Source: Actinomycetota bacterium (lineage in GTDB: Bacteria; Actinomycetota; Acidimicrobiia; Acidimicrobiales; Ilumatobacteraceae). Taken from it: a stretch of 64,000 nt of DNA. The first letter of the stretch is position 1, and each line of letters opens with the position of its first letter. Below are positions 38,134 through 47,905 of the stretch, in pieces. The notes beneath the pieces are model-generated. The model was not told the origin of the DNA and ran no database searches. It saw only the letters and a list, made by a program, of their open reading frames with translations. The stretch covers positions 51,675-115,674 of the forward strand of contig JAPOJQ010000003.1 in NCBI GenBank assembly GCA_029978335.1, given 5' to 3'. The position numbers and the translations under genes were made by a program.

Positions 38134-39557
38134 GCGACCTTGTCAGCGACCTCCGAGCGGTGTTGGGCGACCGCGTTCGAGTCGACGCTGCTCAGCGCGC
38201 ATTGCTTCGCCGTGATGCGTCCGTGTTCGAGGGAGGATCCGCTGGGCCGGTGTGCCTGTGCGACACCACCGAAGAAGTGCAACAGGTCGTACGTATCGCC
38301 ATCGCGCACGGTCGAGCGATCGTGCCACGCGGTGCCGGCACCGGTCTCGCCGGCGGGGCCATCCCGCTTGCCGATCCCGTCATCGTTTCGCTGTCCCGAA
38401 TGAATCGAGTGCTCGAGGTCGACACCGACGCCCGGATCGCGTGGGTGCAGCCCGGTGTGGTGAACCTCGATCTCTCAAAGCATCTGGCACCGCTCGGATT
38501 TCACTTCGCCCCCGATCCGTCAAGTCAGCAGGTCTGCACCATTGGCGGCAACGTGGCGAACAACTCAGGCGGGCCGCACTGCCTTGCGTACGGCGTAACG
38601 AACGCACACATCCTCGCAGTCGAGGTCGTGTTGCCCGATGGCGAGATCGCTGTCCTCGGTGGCCTCGATGCAGAGCCTGCTGGCTACGACCTGCGCGGCG
38701 TGTTTGTTGGTGGCGAGGGCATGCTCGGTATCGCCACCCGTGTTGCGGTGCGCATCACCCCCAACCCGCCTGCGGTGCGGACGCTGCTGTTGTCGTTCGC
38801 TACCACGCGCGAGGCCGCATCAACGGTGAGCGCAGTGATTGCGGCGGGCATCGTTCCCGCAGCAATGGAAGTGATGGATCAACGCATCGTCATCGCCGTC
38901 GAGAACTACGTGCATGCGGGCTATCCCACCGACGCCGGTGCGGTGCTGCTCGCCGAGGTCGACGGTCAGAGCGGCGGGGTTGATATCGACGCGGAACGCA
39001 TCGCCAACATCGGGCGCGAGCAAGGCGCCACATCGGTGCATCTCGCCGAAGATGACAACCAGCGAGCACTGTTGTGGAAGGGTCGCAAAACCGCATTTGG
39101 TGCAGTGGCCCAGGTGACACCGAACTACTACCTCCACGACACCGTGGTGCCGCGTTCGCAACTCGCTGATGTGCTCGATCAGGTCTACGAGATCGCCGAA
39201 CGACATGACCTGCTCGTGATGAATGTGTTCCATGCCGGCGATGGAAATCTCCATCCTTTACTGCTCTTCGATGCGCGCGAGCCGGGCGTCTACGACCGAG
39301 TGCATGCAGCGGGCGCCGAGATCGTCAAGGCATCGCTCGCCGCCGGCGGGGTCCTGTCAGGTGAACACGGCGTGGGCATCGAAAAGCAGCCCTACATGTC
39401 GATGTTGTTCTCCGACGACGATCTCGATCATCAAGAGCGCCTTCGGCGCGCATTCGACCCGGCGTGTCGAGCAAACCCGGGCAAGGTCATTCCTGAAGGG
39501 CATTCGTGCGCTGATATCCAGCATCTGCATGCCGTGCCGGAGGGGGTCTGGGGATGA
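38130..39557 (+). CDS. glcD: glycolate oxidase subunit GlcD (FAD-linked oxidase)
   Basis: PRGAGTGLAGGAIPLADPVIVSLSRMNRV, PDPSSQQVCTIGGNVANNSGGPHCLAYGVT, FHAGDGNLHP, GGVLSGEHGVGIEK. Confidence 0.95.
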   Translation: MSDLVSDLRAVLGDRVRVDAAQRALLRRDASVFEGGSAGPVCLCDTTEEVQQVVRIAIAHGRAIVPRGAGTGLAGGAIPLADPVIVSLSRMNRVLEVDTDARIAWVQPGVVNLDLSKHLAPLGFHFAPDPSSQQVCTIGGNVANNSGGPHCLAYGVTNAHILAVEVVLPDGEIAVLGGLDAEPAGYDLRGVFVGGEGMLGIATRVAVRITPNPPAVRTLLLSFATTREAASTVSAVIAAGIVPAAMEVMDQRIVIAVENYVHAGYPTDAGAVLLAEVDGQSGGVDIDAERIANIGREQGATSVHLAEDDNQRALLWKGRKTAFGAVAQVTPNYYLHDTVVPRSQLADVLDQVYEIAERHDLLVMNVFHAGDGNLHPLLLFDAREPGVYDRVHAAGAEIVKASLAAGGVLSGEHGVGIEKQPYMSMLFSDDDLDHQERLRRAFDPACRANPGKVIPEGHSCADIQHLHAVPEGVWG

Positions 39558-40438
39558 CCCTTGCCGACTTCGTCACCGAGATCGGCGACTCCGGCCCCGT
39601 TGCGGTTCAAGGATGTCGAACCCGTTGGGATGTTGGTGGTCCGCTCGACCCATCGGCTCGACTCGTCACCGCCCCATCGGGCATCGTCGACTACTTGCCC
39701 GAGGAGATGACGGTCACCGTGTTGGCGGGAACGACGGTGGCGGAACTCAACCACGCGTTGTTGGCCCGCGGTCAACGCTGCGCCTTGCCGGATCGCCACG
39801 GCACAGTTGGCGGCGCCATCGCCGTTGGCGAGAACCACACCGAGGTACTCGGGCGCGGCACGTTGCGGGCCTCGGTACTCCAGGTTCGATATGTCTCGGC
39901 CGAAGGCAAGCTCGTCACCGGCGGCGGACCGACGGTCAAGAACGTGTCGGGCTTCGACATTCCCCGACTCCTCACTGGATCGCTCGGCACGCTCGGTCTG
40001 ATCGGCGAAGTGATCCTGCGCACGAATCCCCTCCCTGCAACATCGGTCTGGCTCGACAGCGTCGACGCCGATCCGTTTGCGATCGCATCGATCGTCTTGC
40101 GTCCCGGCGCCGTGCTGTGGGACGGCACGCGCACCCGAGTGCTGCTCGAAGGCCACGCACCCGACGTGGCGCACGACCGGACGGCACTTGGTGGATGCGG
40201 CAACTGGACCGAGGCCGACGGGGCGCTCGATCTGTTGCCGCACCGCTGGTCGCTGACACCGGCAGAACTTCGCTCCCTCAACGGCAACTTTGTGGCGTCG
40301 GTTGGTGTCGGCACCGTCTGGCGTGATCATCCACAACCACGGCGTGAACTCAGCGAGCCGGTGCGGGCAATTTCAGAACGAATGAAGGCGAACTTCGACC
40401 CGACTGGCCGCCTCAATCCCGGACGGAGTGTGTGCTGA
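39554..40438 (+). CDS. glcE: glycolate oxidase subunit GlcE (FAD-binding)
   Basis: RHGTVGGAIAVGENHTEVLGRGTLRASVLQVRYVSAEGKLVTGGGPTVKNVSGFDIPRLLTGSLGTLGLI. Confidence 0.93.
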   Translation: MTLADFVTEIGDSGPVAVQGCRTRWDVGGPLDPSARLVTAPSGIVDYLPEEMTVTVLAGTTVAELNHALLARGQRCALPDRHGTVGGAIAVGENHTEVLGRGTLRASVLQVRYVSAEGKLVTGGGPTVKNVSGFDIPRLLTGSLGTLGLIGEVILRTNPLPATSVWLDSVDADPFAIASIVLRPGAVLWDGTRTRVLLEGHAPDVAHDRTALGGCGNWTEADGALDLLPHRWSLTPAELRSLNGNFVASVGVGTVWRDHPQPRRELSEPVRAISERMKANFDPTGRLNPGRSVC

Positions 40439-41559
40439 TGGACCTTGGCATCAATCCCGATGAATTGGTGACCTGTATGCAGTGTGGGCTCTGTCTCACC
40501 GCATGCCCGACCTACCGCATCACCGGTGACGAGACATATTCGCCACGAGGCCGGATCGCCCTCATGCGCGAGGTGCAAGACCATGGGGCTCCACTCACGA
40601 GCGAAGTGCTCGACGCCTTCGATACCTGCATCCAATGCCGCGGATGTGAACCGGCGTGTCCATCAGGCGTGCCGTATGGGCATCTCATCGAGCAGACCAA
40701 AGCCTCGCTCACACAGCAGCGGCACCCGGCACTGCGCTCGCTGTTGTTGCGCCCGCTCACGATGCCAAGAGTCTTGCGAGTGGGTTCTAGTGCGCTGGCA
40801 CTTGCCCAGCGAGCCCGATTGGTGCCGCCACCGATCGCGCGGCGGCTAGGACTTCCGGCTCGATTGCCGATTCGGCGGCCGGCCCTTCGCAGCACCGGCA
40901 ATGACGTGCAACTCTTCACCGGCTGCGTCATGGATGCGTGGCAGCGCGAGGTGCACCTTGCGGCCAAAGCGGTGCTCGAAGCGGCGGGATTCGGCGTTCG
41001 CGTCACCGGTGACGACGCACCGTGTTGTGGTGCCTTGCATCTGCACGCTGGCCTTCGGGACGAATCGCAACGCCTCACCGACCGCGTGACGGCAGCGCTT
41101 GATCCCCACGTTCCCGTTCTCGTCGACTCCGCCGGATGCGGTGCACATCTCAAGGAGCACTCAGGCCTCTCGGTATTCGATATCCAGGAGTTTCTTGCCC
41201 AGCACGTAGATCGACTCCCGACGGTCAAACCGCTTGACCTGAAGGTTGCCGTGCAAGATCCATGTCATCTGCGGCACGTGCAGCGTGCACACGCAGCGAC
41301 TCGAACGGTGTTACGGCCTTTCGTTCGTGAGATCGTCGAACTTGACGACGACGGCATGTGCTGCGGCGCCGGCGGTGCCTACTCGGTACTTGAGCCTGAG
41401 ATGGCCGGCCAGGTTCGCGATCGGAAAATGAGCAGCATCGATCGTGCACGACCCGACGTGGTGGCGAGTGCTAATCCGGGATGTTCGATGCATCTTGCAG
41501 CCGCTGGCGTGTCAACGGTGCATCCGATGGAACTGATTGCTCAGGCTCTCAAGGGATAG
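40438..41559 (+). CDS. glcF: glycolate oxidase iron-sulfur subunit GlcF
   Basis: CMQCGLCLTACPTY, CIQCRGCEPACPSGVPYG, CCG-domain motifs DDAPCCGALHLHAG, DPCHLRHVQ, DDDGMCCGAGGAYS. Alternative GTG start 40432. Confidence 0.94.
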   Translation: MDLGINPDELVTCMQCGLCLTACPTYRITGDETYSPRGRIALMREVQDHGAPLTSEVLDAFDTCIQCRGCEPACPSGVPYGHLIEQTKASLTQQRHPALRSLLLRPLTMPRVLRVGSSALALAQRARLVPPPIARRLGLPARLPIRRPALRSTGNDVQLFTGCVMDAWQREVHLAAKAVLEAAGFGVRVTGDDAPCCGALHLHAGLRDESQRLTDRVTAALDPHVPVLVDSAGCGAHLKEHSGLSVFDIQEFLAQHVDRLPTVKPLDLKVAVQDPCHLRHVQRAHAATRTVLRPFVREIVELDDDGMCCGAGGAYSVLEPEMAGQVRDRKMSSIDRARPDVVASANPGCSMHLAAAGVSTVHPMELIAQALKG

Positions 41560-42740
41560 TCGACCCACCGAGTGGAGAGCCGTTCACCGGTCGGCGGTCG
41601 GAATGCTCCAACCGGTGGTGGTCCGATCGTCGTCGGTGGCGGGGTTGGCGGAGGAATCTCCCACCCAGCTCGATGTCGCAACACCAGGCCATCAGGTTGA
41701 TCGGGATTGCCCGAGATATCGAACTCGCCAAGGTGATGTGTCCGGTGGTGACGCGAGCACAACGTGACGAGGTTGTTGGTGTCGGTTCGACCACCAGCTG
41801 ACCAGTGGATGAGGTGATGGATATCGAGGTGCAGGGCGTTCGTGCATCCCGGCACCCGGCACCCGCCGTCACGTTCGATGATGATCTTGCGCAATCGATC
41901 GGGAACGATGCGCATCGTTCGACCGAGGTTCACTGGGGCGCCAGCGATGTGATCGAGTCGCCGCACATCGCCATCACATGACAACAAGGCAGTGATCGAA
42001 GCCGGCAGTGGGCGCCCAGATGACCAACGGGCAATTGGACTGCCCTCATGATCGGCAGCAACGTGCATGGTCAGCTGGAACCGCTGCCGACGTTCCGGCC
42101 CAGCCACGCCAAGCGAGCGACGGGCCATTTCGACCATGGCGTCAGCCCACGTGGCCTGACGATCACCGGATTGGATCAGCGCATCCCTTGCCTCGCGCAG
42201 CGCTGACTCGACGACTGATCCGTGATCGGCATCAAGGCGTACCGCTGCCCACCATCGACCATCATCACGCTGCCCCATCGTCACCGATTCGTCGCTCACC
42301 GGTTCAGGGGCGGGGCGATCGAGGAACTCTCGGCGTGTGACGGTGGTGAGTTGGCGCACCGTCATGTGCCGGGCGTACGCCGTGACTCGTTCATCAGCCC
42401 AATCGGGCACGCGACAGGCCACTGCAACTTGGTCGAGAGTGAGCGCGCCATCATCGAAGGCGGCCATGAGCGTCGGTAGCGAGGAGGCACGACGAGCGAC
42501 CATCACAATGTGTCGAGCAGTGGATGACGACACACCGGCGCGCCAGCACAACCAATGCTGCGGCGACACGACGCCCGATCCGGACCAAGAGCCATCGGCC
42601 AGCACGGTCTGCATGTGCCGAACGAGTCTCGCGTGTTGGAGATTGATCGAACCTTGGAGCGATGCAGCGACCGTCTCGGGAGCCACCATCTCGGCGTAGG
42701 TCGTCGCCGCTGAATTGTTGCTTACGCCAACGCCTCCCAT
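41541..42740 (-). CDS. DUF222 / HNH endonuclease (13E12-repeat-like) protein
   Basis: IIERDGGCRVPGCTNALHLDIHHLIHWSAGGRTDTNNLVTLCSRHHRTHH. ATG 42740 is 6 nt from TACGAT; the track ORF is longer. Confidence 0.85.
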   Translation of the reverse strand: MGGVGVSNNSAATTYAEMVAPETVAASLQGSINLQHARLVRHMQTVLADGSWSGSGVVSPQHWLCWRAGVSSSTARHIVMVARRASSLPTLMAAFDDGALTLDQVAVACRVPDWADERVTAYARHMTVRQLTTVTRREFLDRPAPEPVSDESVTMGQRDDGRWWAAVRLDADHGSVVESALREARDALIQSGDRQATWADAMVEMARRSLGVAGPERRQRFQLTMHVAADHEGSPIARWSSGRPLPASITALLSCDGDVRRLDHIAGAPVNLGRTMRIVPDRLRKIIIERDGGCRVPGCTNALHLDIHHLIHWSAGGRTDTNNLVTLCSRHHRTHHLGEFDISGNPDQPDGLVLRHRAGWEIPPPTPPPTTIGPPPVGAFRPPTGERLSTRWVDYPLRA

Positions 42741-42888
42741 GACCAAATCGTACATATGTTCGATTCGGCACACAACACTCGAATGCACGGTGCCCCATAG
42801 TTCTCAGCGATAGCTGCGCAACATCCATCGCTTGGAGCGATCACCCACGAGGAACCCCTGAATCCACGCGACAACTACGGTGTGGCGC

Positions 42889-43884
42889 ATGACGAGTGCA
42901 ACCTTCCGAGCGTTCCGTGCCAACACCTCTGGCGAATCGATCGACCGTGGAGTGGTGACCATGTCAACCGACGACCTCGCCGATGACGGCGCACTTGTCG
43001 ACGTGCAGTGGTCGAGTGTCAATTTCAAAGACGGCCTTGCATCTACCCCCACCGGCAAAGTTGCACGGTTTAGTCCAATGATCCCTGGCGTCGATCTCGC
43101 CGGAGTGCTGCTCGAAGATGCAGGCGACATCCCCGCAGGAACCGAAGTGATTGCTCACGGCTACGACCTCGGAGTGAACCGCCACGGCGGTTTCGCGCAA
43201 TTCGCAACGGTGCCCCACGACTGGCTCGTGCCACTGCCCGCCGGCTTGAGCACTCGCGAAGCAATGATCATCGGCACCGCTGGCTACACCGCTGCGCTCT
43301 CGGTGATTGCGTTGCTGGATCATGGCGTCACACCGAACGACGGACCGATCCTCGTCACCGGTGCCACCGGTGGCGTTGGGTCAACAGCTGTCGGCATGTT
43401 GGCCGGCCTTGGCTTTTCGGTGACCGCATCGACCGGTAAGCCTGATGAAAGCGACTTCCTCACCGCACTCGGTGCCAGCGCCGTGATCGATCGCGCGGTG
43501 CTCGCCGACGCAGGCAAGCCCCTCCAAGGCATGCAGTGGGCCGGTGCGGTCGACTGCGTCGGCGGTGTCCCGCTCGCCAATGTGCTGGCACAGACGAACT
43601 ACGGCGGTGCCGTCGCGGCGAGCGGCTTGACCGCCGGCAATGGCTTGCCCACCACCGTGCTGCCCTTCATCCTTCGTGGCGTCACGCTCTACGGCATCGA
43701 TTCGGTACAGACGCCGATCGCACGTCGCCGCGAGGTGTGGCAGCGCATCGCCACCGACCTCAAGCCGAGCGGACTCGACGCCATTGGCCACGACATCGGT
43801 CTCGATGACCTCGACACCGTGCTGACCGACATCCTCGCCGGCAAGGCCGTGGGGCGGGCCGTCGTCGATCTGAAGCGGAGCTGA
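42889..43884 (+). CDS. acuI: MDR-type quinone oxidoreductase, YhdH/AcuI-like acrylyl-CoA reductase
   Basis: VQWSSVNFKDGLASTPTGKVARFSPMIPGVDLAGVL, GTAGYTAALSVIAL, VTGATGGVGSTAVGMLAGLGF. ATG 42889 lies 7 nt from TACGGT. Confidence 0.88.
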   Translation: MTSATFRAFRANTSGESIDRGVVTMSTDDLADDGALVDVQWSSVNFKDGLASTPTGKVARFSPMIPGVDLAGVLLEDAGDIPAGTEVIAHGYDLGVNRHGGFAQFATVPHDWLVPLPAGLSTREAMIIGTAGYTAALSVIALLDHGVTPNDGPILVTGATGGVGSTAVGMLAGLGFSVTASTGKPDESDFLTALGASAVIDRAVLADAGKPLQGMQWAGAVDCVGGVPLANVLAQTNYGGAVAASGLTAGNGLPTTVLPFILRGVTLYGIDSVQTPIARRREVWQRIATDLKPSGLDAIGHDIGLDDLDTVLTDILAGKAVGRAVVDLKRS

Positions 43885-43885
43885 G

Positions 43886-44287
43886 ATGGAGTTCATCAAG
43901 CCGTCAGAGGATGTGCTGCGCGCCCGTCTCACCCCGCTCCAATACGAGGTGACCCAACACGCAGGAACCGAGCGAGCGTTCACCGGCGAGTTCTGGAACG
44001 TGTTCGACGATGGCACGTACCGCTGCATCGTGTGCAACACCGAACTGTTCGACTCGTCGACCAAGTTCGATGCGCACTGCGGCTGGCCGAGCTTTCACAC
44101 GGCACTGTCCGATGATCGCGTGTCGTTCATCGAGGACCGTTCACACGGCATGATCCGGGTTGAGGTGCGATGCGCAACCTGCGATGCCCACCTCGGGCAC
44201 ATTTTCCCGGATGGCCCCCCACCCACCGGCCATCGCTATTGCATGAACTCGGCGAGCCTCACCTTTGAGGCTCGCGGCGAACAGTGA
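43886..44287 (+). CDS. msrB: peptide-methionine (R)-S-oxide reductase
   Basis: YEVTQHAGTERAFTGEFWNVFDDGTYRCIVCNTELFDSSTKFDAHCGWPSF...RYCMNSASLTF; CxxC zinc pairs present. Confidence 0.96.
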   Translation: MEFIKPSEDVLRARLTPLQYEVTQHAGTERAFTGEFWNVFDDGTYRCIVCNTELFDSSTKFDAHCGWPSFHTALSDDRVSFIEDRSHGMIRVEVRCATCDAHLGHIFPDGPPPTGHRYCMNSASLTFEARGEQ

Positions 44288-45198
44288 CGGCGCTCATCGT
44301 CAACTGGGCGGATCGTGAGCGACGGCTCAGCGATCGCGTCAGCGTCCTCGTCGGTGACGACAACGGCGGGTACCCGTCGGGCAACTCGGTGCTGGTTCGG
44401 GGCTCAGGCGAAGCCGTGATCATCGACCCGTCGGTGACCGTCGTGGCGATGGGTGGCGCGCCGGTCAGAGTCGACGCGATGATCACCAGCCACGGCCACG
44501 AAGATCACCTTCCCGGTACCGGACTCTTCACGGACGCACGAGTGCACGTGCACGAGGCCGATCGACATGTGCTCCTCGATCCGGACCACATGCTCGACGC
44601 GTATCAACTCACCGGCCAGGCACGTGACGAGTTCCGGCAAGCGATCATCACTGAGTTCAACTTCGCGGCGCGTCCCGATGCTGAAGGCTTTCACGACGGG
44701 CACGTGTGGTCGCTCGGCGGGGTCGACATCGAAGCGGTTCACCTTCCCGGACACACTGCCGGTCACTCAGGATTTCGCATTTCCGAAGGCGTGTTCTTTC
44801 TCTCGGACATCGACCTCACCGGATTCGGCCCCTACTACGGCGACACCTGGTCGAGCCTCGACGACTTCGAAAACTCGCTGATCAGGGTCCGCGATGAAGA
44901 TGCGGCGTTCTACGTGACCTTTCATCAGAAGGGTGTGATCGAAGGGCGCGAGCGGTTCTTGGAAATGCTGGACGCCTTTCACGCCGTCATCGCTCGCCGG
45001 CATACCAACATGCTCGAGTTCCTCGCCGAGCCGCGCACGATCGCCGAGATGGTGGCGCACCGGTTCGTCTATCGACCGCACGTTCAGATGTCGTTCTGCG
45101 ACTCGATCGAAGGTCGCACCGCCGAGTTACACGTGGCACGGATGCTCGAGCGTGGCGAAGCGGTCGAGGTGGACCCCGGCCGCTACCGAGCAGCCTGA
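44284..45198 (+). CDS. MBL-fold metallohydrolase
   Basis: ITSHGHEDHLPGTGLF (HxHxDH), HLPGHTAGHSGF; ATGA-type overlap with msrB. Confidence 0.88.
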   Translation: MTALIVNWADRERRLSDRVSVLVGDDNGGYPSGNSVLVRGSGEAVIIDPSVTVVAMGGAPVRVDAMITSHGHEDHLPGTGLFTDARVHVHEADRHVLLDPDHMLDAYQLTGQARDEFRQAIITEFNFAARPDAEGFHDGHVWSLGGVDIEAVHLPGHTAGHSGFRISEGVFFLSDIDLTGFGPYYGDTWSSLDDFENSLIRVRDEDAAFYVTFHQKGVIEGRERFLEMLDAFHAVIARRHTNMLEFLAEPRTIAEMVAHRFVYRPHVQMSFCDSIEGRTAELHVARMLERGEAVEVDPGRYRAA

Positions 45199-45203
45199 CG
45201 TCG

Positions 45204-46085
45204 TCAGACCACCGGCTGAACGAGCCCGGTCACCGCATCGCGGTACTCAGCGACACGTCGAAGGTGACCATCCACATCGGTATCGCCGGCGTTGTGGGTG
45301 GCAATCGAGAGATGGGTGCACCCGAGCGCAGCCCACTTCTCGGCGTGGCCACGCCAACGCTCGGCATCACCGCCTGCGTACTGTGCCTGAGCATGGATGG
45401 TGAAGCCGTCCATCGAGCGGCCTGCAGCTGCGCGATGTGAGCGAATTGTCTCGATGCACGCAGCTGATTTTTCATTCGGCGAACCGAGCGGGATCCAACC
45501 GTCACCGAGGCGAGCACACCGCTCAAGTGCAGCAGGTGCCGAACCACCGAAGCTCACGGGGATGGACTTGGCCGGTCTCGGCAGGATGCTCGCGAGCTCC
45601 ATGGTGTGAAACTCGCCGTCGAAGCTGAAGGCATCCTCAGTCCACAGCCGCTTCATGAACACAACCTGCTCCTCGAGCCGAGCTCCCTTGCGATCAAATG
45701 GGGCGCCGAGTGCGTCGTACTCGACCTTGTTCCAGCCGATGCCGACGCCGAGGCGGAACCGGTCGCCCGACAGCATCGCGACCTCAGCCGCCTGCTTCGC
45801 AGCGAGGGCTGCCTGGCGTTGGGGCAGCACCATCACCGAAGTGACGAGCTCAACACGCTGCGTGACTGCGGCGAGAAAGCCGTAGAGCACGAATGGCTCA
45901 TGAAATGCCGTGTCGGAGTCATACGGACCCTTGAAACCACCCGGGCGATCGCGTTTGGCGCCGAGCACATGGTCGTAGACCATCAGATGACCGGCACCGA
46001 GTTCCTCGGCACCTTGGGCGAAGGCACGAATCGCGCCCGGATCAGTACCGATCTCGTGATGTGGGATGACAACGCCGAACTGCAT
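45204..46085 (-). CDS. LLM-class F420-dependent oxidoreductase (luciferase-like)
   Basis: MQFGVVIPHHEIGTDPGAIRAFAQGAEELG..., RFRLGVGIGWNKVEYDALG, IPVSFGGSAPAALERCARLGDGWIP; track start is far upstream. Confidence 0.88.
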   Translation of the reverse strand: MQFGVVIPHHEIGTDPGAIRAFAQGAEELGAGHLMVYDHVLGAKRDRPGGFKGPYDSDTAFHEPFVLYGFLAAVTQRVELVTSVMVLPQRQAALAAKQAAEVAMLSGDRFRLGVGIGWNKVEYDALGAPFDRKGARLEEQVVFMKRLWTEDAFSFDGEFHTMELASILPRPAKSIPVSFGGSAPAALERCARLGDGWIPLGSPNEKSAACIETIRSHRAAAGRSMDGFTIHAQAQYAGGDAERWRGHAEKWAALGCTHLSIATHNAGDTDVDGHLRRVAEYRDAVTGLVQPVV

Positions 46086-46113
46086 TCGTGAAGGTTCGCA
46101 GATCAGCCCCGCT

Positions 46114-47862
46114 TCACCACGATCCCGAGCTGCCGCCGCCACCGCCGCCACCAGCACCGCCGCCGCCACCACCTCCACTCCCCGACGACGATGGGGCTGT
46201 GGTGGCCGATGAGAAGTGGCTGTAGTGATGGTGCATGTACGCCGTTGATGACACGGTGGACAGGACTGCGGCGTTGCCAAGCGAACGAGCCGCACCTTCC
46301 CAGGCTTCTGCCTCGCCAAGGGCTGCAGCCCACGCCGTGTACTCGCGTAGGACACCGCGATCGAGCGCCTCTTGCACGTGTCGTCCCTCACTTGCGGCAA
46401 GGAACCGCCGGAACGACTCAGTCGACAGAAAGGCTGCCGACCCCGCCGCCGTACGCGACGCCGTGTCGCCCGACACGCGTATCAGCGTTGAGATCGACGC
46501 AACGATGACCGCCACCAACGCCATCACCACGACGTTGCCCGCAATAGGGGCTACCGGACCGCCCGAGGTCGTCGCGATGAACGAACCGACGACCGCCGTC
46601 GTCGCCAAGATGACCGCAGCGAGGATCGCCAACAGATCGACTCGGCCGGATTGACGGCGGAGCGGTTTGGTCCACCATTGACGCGCCGTCACCCGATCAT
46701 TCAGTGCGCTGCGGATCGTCGACCAGGTCGCTGCGAAGGTGGCGTCATAACCGTTTCCAACCGTTCGTGGTGAGCCTCCGGGAAGGAGAAGCGACAACAG
46801 CGGCTCATCGACAACGTCAGCAGATGCACGAGACTCACCCGAGCGGATCACCGTGTCGGAGCCGTCTTCGACGATGTCGAGCACACCTGAGCCAAGCTGC
46901 GTCGAAAGCCACGCCGACACCGTGGTGTTACCAATTCCCTCGTCGAGTACAACGCGCCCTTCCCAAGGCGACACCCCCGCCGGTGGAGCGAATTCGATCG
47001 TCGCCATCGCCATGAGTTCATCGTCAGTCACGCGCGCAGTTGGCGCTCCCGCAACAGGAAAGGCCGCACCGGCCGCATCCAGCGCAGCAACCTCATTCGA
47101 CCCTGAACGAAGTGCCCACCTCACAATGAGCATGCTCGAACCCAATGTTGCAATCACGATGAGTAAGGCTCGCCACCATGTCGTTGCCTGTTCCCCCGGT
47201 GGGAACGGATCCCCTGGATCAACATCGACCATCGAGCCGGTGAACGCCACCTGCCCTGACACGTTGATGCCGTCGCCTACAGCAAGCGGCTCGACCACCA
47301 CGTGCTGGCCGGTGTCGTTGTCGACCAGCGCACATCCGCCCACATCGCCCCAGTCACCAACCGAACACAGTGCGTCGTTGAGGCGAAAGCCATTCAGCAC
47401 CACGGTGAAACGCCCAGTCTCAAGCGCTTCGCCGGGATCGATCACCGACAGATCAAAGGAACGTCCTTCTCGAAGATCGGCGAACGGCAGCGTGTACGCC
47501 AGCACGAAACGATGCCGACCTGACACCGTCACATCTGGGTCACCAACACGAATCACGTAATCGGTCCCCTCGGGATACGAACTCACCTCAGACGAGACGG
47601 TCGACGAGTAGGCCGCGACGTCGACGGGCCCACCAAAGTCAGTACGCAACACACGCTCGTATCCGTGGCGATCGGTCGTACCGAAGTCGATGTCGACATA
47701 CTCGGTGACACGCACGCCACCATCGTCAGCTGGTTCGTAAACGACGGTCTTGGCATCAAAACGCTCGGGGCGTCCTGGAACACCAACGACTCCCATCGCC
47801 GCAAGGCCACCAACGATGACCGTCACGATCAGCGCTGGTACCAACCGACGAAGTACACCCAT
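46114..47862 (-). CDS. DUF2207 domain membrane protein with Gly/Ser-rich C-terminus
   Basis: N-terminal signal/TM, beta-rich predicted extracellular domain, TMs, terminal SSSGSGGGGGGGAGGGGGGGSSGSW. TAGGGT -10 7 nt upstream. Confidence 0.8.
   Translation of the reverse strand: MGVLRRLVPALIVTVIVGGLAAMGVVGVPGRPERFDAKTVVYEPADDGGVRVTEYVDIDFGTTDRHGYERVLRTDFGGPVDVAAYSSTVSSEVSSYPEGTDYVIRVGDPDVTVSGRHRFVLAYTLPFADLREGRSFDLSVIDPGEALETGRFTVVLNGFRLNDALCSVGDWGDVGGCALVDNDTGQHVVVEPLAVGDGINVSGQVAFTGSMVDVDPGDPFPPGEQATTWWRALLIVIATLGSSMLIVRWALRSGSNEVAALDAAGAAFPVAGAPTARVTDDELMAMATIEFAPPAGVSPWEGRVVLDEGIGNTTVSAWLSTQLGSGVLDIVEDGSDTVIRSGESRASADVVDEPLLSLLLPGGSPRTVGNGYDATFAATWSTIRSALNDRVTARQWWTKPLRRQSGRVDLLAILAAVILATTAVVGSFIATTSGGPVAPIAGNVVVMALVAVIVASISTLIRVSGDTASRTAAGSAAFLSTESFRRFLAASEGRHVQEALDRGVLREYTAWAAALGEAEAWEGAARSLGNAAVLSTVSSTAYMHHHYSHFSSATTAPSSSGSGGGGGGGAGGGGGGGSSGSW
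46115..46200 (-). repeat. GGC/GGT-rich low-complexity tract encoding poly-Gly
   Basis: Encodes SGSGGGGGGGAGGGGGGGSSGSW at the C-terminus of the DUF2207 protein. Confidence 0.85.
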
Positions 47863-47905
47863 ACCGACGACCCTAGAACATGCGCGATCGGCCTACGATC
47901 GGCAC

